DNA from: an uncultured Flavobacteriales bacterium
GTDB taxonomy: Bacteria > Bacteroidota > Bacteroidia > Flavobacteriales_G > Salibacteraceae
Direction: 5' to 3'
NCBI GenBank assembly: GCA_937899835.1
Contig: CALCCE010000075.1
Coordinates: 1 to 64,000 of the forward strand
Length of the DNA stretch: 64,000 bases
The translations under genes were made by a program, and so were the position numbers. Under the pieces are notes generated by a model. The model saw only the letters and a list, made by a program, of their open reading frames with translations. It made no database searches and had not been told where the DNA came from. This document shows positions 61,141 through 64,000 of this stretch, piece by piece. The stretch's first letter is position 1. Every line of letters begins with the position of its first letter.

Positions 61141-62600
61141 TACTTGACCTGTGCCAATCGTTCGAGTTTACGTGCATCTACCAGGGCTGCGGGAGCATAA
61201 TAGGCAGTAGCCAACATCGAGCGCAATTGAGGAGCCGACCAATTGTTGGGCTTCAAAATACCCTTCATCGCCAAAAGGCCTTGTTTCCTCCGATAAACTT
61301 TGTGAACGTAGCGGTGGAGGCGCTTGTAGTATTCACTCGAGTAGGTGCCTTCAAACATCATGTCGAGATCATCCGAGTCGGTCCAGTTGGCTTTGGCGCT
61401 CAGTTCTTCTTTTACAATTTCGTAGAATTTGGTGCCGGGAAGCGGGTAAGAAACCGAAATGCCGATGTTGTCGGGCATGAGTTCCAGCACCATATCAATG
61501 GTTTTGCGAATGTCTTCCTGGTTTTCGCCGAGATAACCGAATTGCAGGAAAAAGCACACCCGAATGCCTTTTTTCTTCAGGAGGCGGGTAGCCTCATAAA
61601 TCTGCTCCAGCTTGGTGCCTTTGTCCATCGCATCCAAAATCTTCTGAGAACCACTCTCCGCTCCTATCCACACTTCGTGCAATCCGGATTCTCCTAAGGC
61701 ATCGATAGTATCTTCTTTCACCAGCAGGTCGGCCCGTGATTGAATTTTGTAGCGGAAACGCAGGTCTGTTTCGTTCACTTTGTTTCTGAACTGCTGGACC
61801 CACTGAGGTTTCAAGCCAAAAATATCGTCACACATCCAAAAATGGTCGGGCTGGTAATTTTCCAGCAACCACGCAATTTCATGCAACACATGATCCGGCG
61901 AACGGCTGTTGTAGCGGTTGCCGTAAATGGGCTTGGCGCACCAATTGCATTTGAAGGGGCACCCGCGTGTGGTGGCCACATTCAGGGAAAAGTAGCCGTT
62001 ACCTTCAATCCAAATTTGTCGATAAGGTTCCACATCCACCAGATCCCAAGCGGCCATCGGTAAGTTATCGAGGTCGCGCAACACCGGGCGTTTCGGCGTT
62101 TTCACGGTTTTGCCGGCTTTGCGGTAGGCCAATCCTGAAACCCGATCTACGGATGAAGTACCGGAGTTCAAGGTATCGATCAACTCCTGTAGGGTAGCTT
62201 CCCCTTCTCCCAAAATAATGTAGTCTGCCCCTTCATCGAGGTACTGCTCAAAATGGTCGGTAGAATCGGAACTGGAAACAATCACGGGAATGCCCCGTGC
62301 CTTGGCCATTTGCGCCATGCGAAAAGCTGCCTCACGCATGTTGGTCAGGCACATTTTGGTCAGGTAATTGAACCCATCGTCATACAGTACCAGGTAATTG
62401 GGCTGAAACGTTTCGAGCCGTGGCAAAAGGCCGGTTTCATCTTCTACCAGGCAAGTATCGAACAAAGCTACTTCGTGCCCCATTTCGCGCATTTGTGCGG
62501 CCGCAGTAATGGTCCCCAAAGGCGGATAGGGCTGCTTGGTCGCCCATTGTTTGGGATCGAAGCGGTAGAAGTACGAATGTGAAAACAGCAGCTTACTCAT
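61140..62600 (-). CDS. B12-binding-type radical SAM protein (operon copy 1)
   Basis: 486 residues. N-terminal cobalamin-binding-like domain: KQPYPPLGTITAAAQMREMG, HEVALFDTCLVEDETGLLPR, then GADYIILGEGEATLQELI. The core has TTRGCPFKCNWCAKPIYGNR (CxxxCxxC), WIGAESGSQKILDAMDKGT and VCFFLQFGYLGENQEDIRKT. Architecture is the same as its neighbour at 58904, but the sequences differ widely, so they are paralogues with separate substrates or steps. Overlaps the upstream nucleotidyltransferase gene by 8 bases and the downstream methyltransferase by 1. Substrate unknown. Confidence 0.87.
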   Translation of the reverse strand: MSKLLFSHSYFYRFDPKQWATKQPYPPLGTITAAAQMREMGHEVALFDTCLVEDETGLLPRLETFQPNYLVLYDDGFNYLTKMCLTNMREAAFRMAQMAKARGIPVIVSSSDSTDHFEQYLDEGADYIILGEGEATLQELIDTLNSGTSSVDRVSGLAYRKAGKTVKTPKRPVLRDLDNLPMAAWDLVDVEPYRQIWIEGNGYFSLNVATTRGCPFKCNWCAKPIYGNRYNSRSPDHVLHEIAWLLENYQPDHFWMCDDIFGLKPQWVQQFRNKVNETDLRFRYKIQSRADLLVKEDTIDALGESGLHEVWIGAESGSQKILDAMDKGTKLEQIYEATRLLKKKGIRVCFFLQFGYLGENQEDIRKTIDMVLELMPDNIGISVSYPLPGTKFYEIVKEELSAKANWTDSDDLDMMFEGTYSSEYYKRLHRYVHKVYRRKQGLLAMKGILKPNNWSAPQLRSMLATAYYAPAALVDARKLERLAQVK

Positions 62601-63549
62601 AGGCCATCGAAATACTCAAACCATGTTCCCTTTCAAATTGTTTGACGCGCTGCACATAAGCGTCTAAAACCCGGCGTTGAAAGTTGCCGGGATGGTGTTT
62701 GGAAACGTAGCTGCGTGATTTCATTGCCACATCAAAATCCTCTGGTCGAAACTCGGTAAACTTCTTTTTCCAATGCCCCACAGTGATGCGCATGCAATAG
62801 CTATCCAAGGCATCGCCAATCGGTGTATTGAGGATGCCTTCCAGCAGCCGTTTCAAGCCTTTTGGCCGGTCGGCAACCACACCATCGGCCGAACGTGCCG
62901 ATCCGTTTGGGTAATGGTTACGGTACCATTCGTTGGCCGATAAAAACGCCTGAAAGCCTTTTGATCCGCAGGTGGGTACCAGGGTTACCACTTCGGTAGC
63001 CGTGAAGAGGTTACGCTCCTCTACCTCCAAATGATCTAAATCGATAAAATAGTTGAGACAGAAATGCTGGTAAGAATTGAGTAGGAAGATTTTTTTGTAA
63101 GCAATGAGCAGGGTTCTACACAACCACAAGCGTTTGGGCTTGGTGATGATGAAGAAATCGATGTCAGTAGTTTCGTCCATGTAGTCTTTGCTCAGTGAAC
63201 CCGACAGGGAGACTACCCGAACGTAGGGAAAAGAAAAGATGAGGCGGGATACCCGGTGAGCTTTGCTCATTTTATCCCGGGCCATCTGGTTGCCTTTCCG
63301 CCTTTTTTCCTCTTGTTGAGGGGCATTATCAAGCGAATAGAATTCCCCAAATTGGAATACCTGCTTTGCCGCTACCAAATCATCCAGAGCCGAATGGACC
63401 TCGGCCTTAGTGATGTTGGGCAACACGAGTCTGGCATGCACCTCTTCCCGGGTAAGTGGATATTGGAAAAGCCCGGTATAGGCCAAAGCCAATACTACGC
63501 CTTCACTAATAGGACTAAGCCCCATCAGAGTTTTCGCAGGTTGAAACAT
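62593..63549 (-). CDS. Nucleotidyltransferase-fold protein, first gene of the operon
   Basis: About 318 residues from MFQPAKTLMGLSPISEGV. A winged-helix-like N-terminal part (about 10-75; ALAYTGLFQYPLTREEVHAR, AEVHSALDDLVAAKQVFQFG) is followed by the DNA-polymerase-beta-like transferase signature: VVSLSGSLSKDYMDETTDID and FFIITKPK (GS-x-D-x-D pattern). After it comes a mostly helical part. It could add a nucleotide to a protein, RNA or sugar, or act as a regulator, and the substrate is not visible. The ORF extends to 63588, but an exact -7 box covers that start, so 63549 is used. It overlaps the first radical SAM gene by 8 bases. Confidence 0.75.
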   Translation of the reverse strand: MFQPAKTLMGLSPISEGVVLALAYTGLFQYPLTREEVHARLVLPNITKAEVHSALDDLVAAKQVFQFGEFYSLDNAPQQEEKRRKGNQMARDKMSKAHRVSRLIFSFPYVRVVSLSGSLSKDYMDETTDIDFFIITKPKRLWLCRTLLIAYKKIFLLNSYQHFCLNYFIDLDHLEVEERNLFTATEVVTLVPTCGSKGFQAFLSANEWYRNHYPNGSARSADGVVADRPKGLKRLLEGILNTPIGDALDSYCMRITVGHWKKKFTEFRPEDFDVAMKSRSYVSKHHPGNFQRRVLDAYVQRVKQFEREHGLSISMAYE

Positions 63550-63585
63550 ATTCAGGTTCGGTGAGGATTCCGTTCTTTCTATAAC

Positions 63586-63593
63586 CAAATCTA
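63586..63593 (-). promoter_or_regulatory. -7 promoter box TAGATTTG for the radical SAM operon
   Basis: Exact TAnnTTTG on the minus strand, 36 bases upstream of the ATG at 63549. It marks the start of the five-gene unit 63549 to 58105. Confidence 0.5.
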
Positions 63594-63690
63594 ATTTAAG
63601 TTATAATTTATTGAAAGGAAAACATGGTGAAGATGAAAGCAAGCAGGGGTTTCCACCCGAAAAAACGGCAATAGTGCTATCCGATGAAAA

Positions 63691-64000
63691 TCAGGATCGA
63701 ATGGCCGCAACGGGGTCCATTTGCGAAGCCATTGCGGCCGGCAAAATACCGGATAACAATCCGATAACGGTAGAAATTCCTAACCCTCGGAGGATGTTGA
63801 CCAGGGAAAGTGTGAACTCATACTCGGTTGCAATATTGGCCCCAATAGTGAGCAAAAACACCATGAAAAGTCCGATAATACCACCAATGATGCAGAGGAT
63901 AACCGCTTCGGAAAGAAATTGAAAGAGAATGAAGCTATTCTTGGCACCCAAAGCTTTTTGAATTCCCACCTGGTTGGTGCGTTCCCGAACAGAAACGAAC
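63691..64000 (-). CDS. ABC transporter permease, MacB/FtsX type (C-terminal end, gene continues beyond window)
   Basis: The last 103 codons of a permease that continues past the end of the window. The frame reads SVRERTNQVGIQKALGAKNS, the coupling helix of MacB-type permeases, then three C-terminal TM helices (AVILCIIGGIIGLFMVFLLT; LGISTVIGLLSGILPAAMAS) and ends with DPVAAIRS. The track start at 63969 is only an internal codon. It probably works with an ATPase such as the MacB-like one, but the ATPase in this window is 45 kb away. Its stop is 97 bases before the radical SAM operon promoter. Confidence 0.85.
   Translation of the reverse strand, partial: FVSVRERTNQVGIQKALGAKNSFILFQFLSEAVILCIIGGIIGLFMVFLLTIGANIATEYEFTLSLVNILRGLGISTVIGLLSGILPAAMASQMDPVAAIRS

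Noticed and set aside
1-64000. CRISPR array, tRNA, rRNA, transposon or prophage genes
   Set aside because: None was recognised on either strand.

Overview
The window reads as chromosomal DNA of a Bacteroidota bacterium. Four things support this. Two secreted proteins end in the type IX secretion (T9SS) type A sorting domain (8281-9780 and 11456-12259). Small families typical of the phylum are present (DUF2795, DUF4286, DUF1573). The neighbourhood serS - lipoprotein - TPR protein - DUF4286 - rsmA - mgtE is a familiar Bacteroidota arrangement. Many genes are preceded by an exact copy of the phylum's housekeeping -7 promoter box TAnnTTTG. The genus cannot be told from the sequence. I recognise no rRNA, tRNA, CRISPR array, insertion sequence or prophage.

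Region 1 (1-43 kb) is mostly housekeeping. It holds the end of pabB, tilS, a queuosine-precursor transporter, dsbD, gmhA, comM, two T9SS cargo proteins, a GT2/PAP2 pair and a methyltransferase. These are followed by secA, a cobalamin adenosyltransferase with an ABC ATPase, an EamA exporter, rplU-rpmA, serS, rsmA, mgtE, a Fic protein with its own operator-like promoter, a 2-hydroxyacid dehydrogenase, lysC, fbp, mfd, a tiny sigma-region-2-like protein, a VTT membrane protein and a metallophosphoesterase. Lipoproteins and small secreted proteins of unknown role lie between them.

Region 2 (44-55 kb) looks like a cell-surface glycan locus. It has two membrane-anchored SGNH hydrolase-like proteins, a GT4 glycosyltransferase, an O-antigen ligase-like gene with a broken N-terminus, and a GT39-like membrane glycosyltransferase. 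Among them sits a minus-strand run GT4 - SPASM radical SAM - B12-type radical SAM - methyltransferase.

Region 3 (55-64 kb) has an AraC regulator, a membrane protein, a secreted HExxH protease and a DUF1573 protein. On the minus strand follows a very compact five-gene operon: nucleotidyltransferase - B12 radical SAM - methyltransferase - B12 radical SAM - methyltransferase, with every junction overlapping and an exact TAnnTTTG box in front. The window ends inside a MacB/FtsX-type ABC permease.

The most interesting points are: the overlapping B12-radical-SAM/methyltransferase operon and the related module in the glycan locus; a Fic protein that appears to have lost exactly its autoinhibitory motif and has nested inverted repeats over its promoter; a 74-residue stand-alone sigma region 2 domain; a structured 360-base intergenic stretch (44124-44483) ending in a strong terminator; a long structured secA leader with a 30-codon upstream ORF; and two genes broken by a frameshift or in-frame stops. 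All functions come from reading sequence motifs, and no database search was run.
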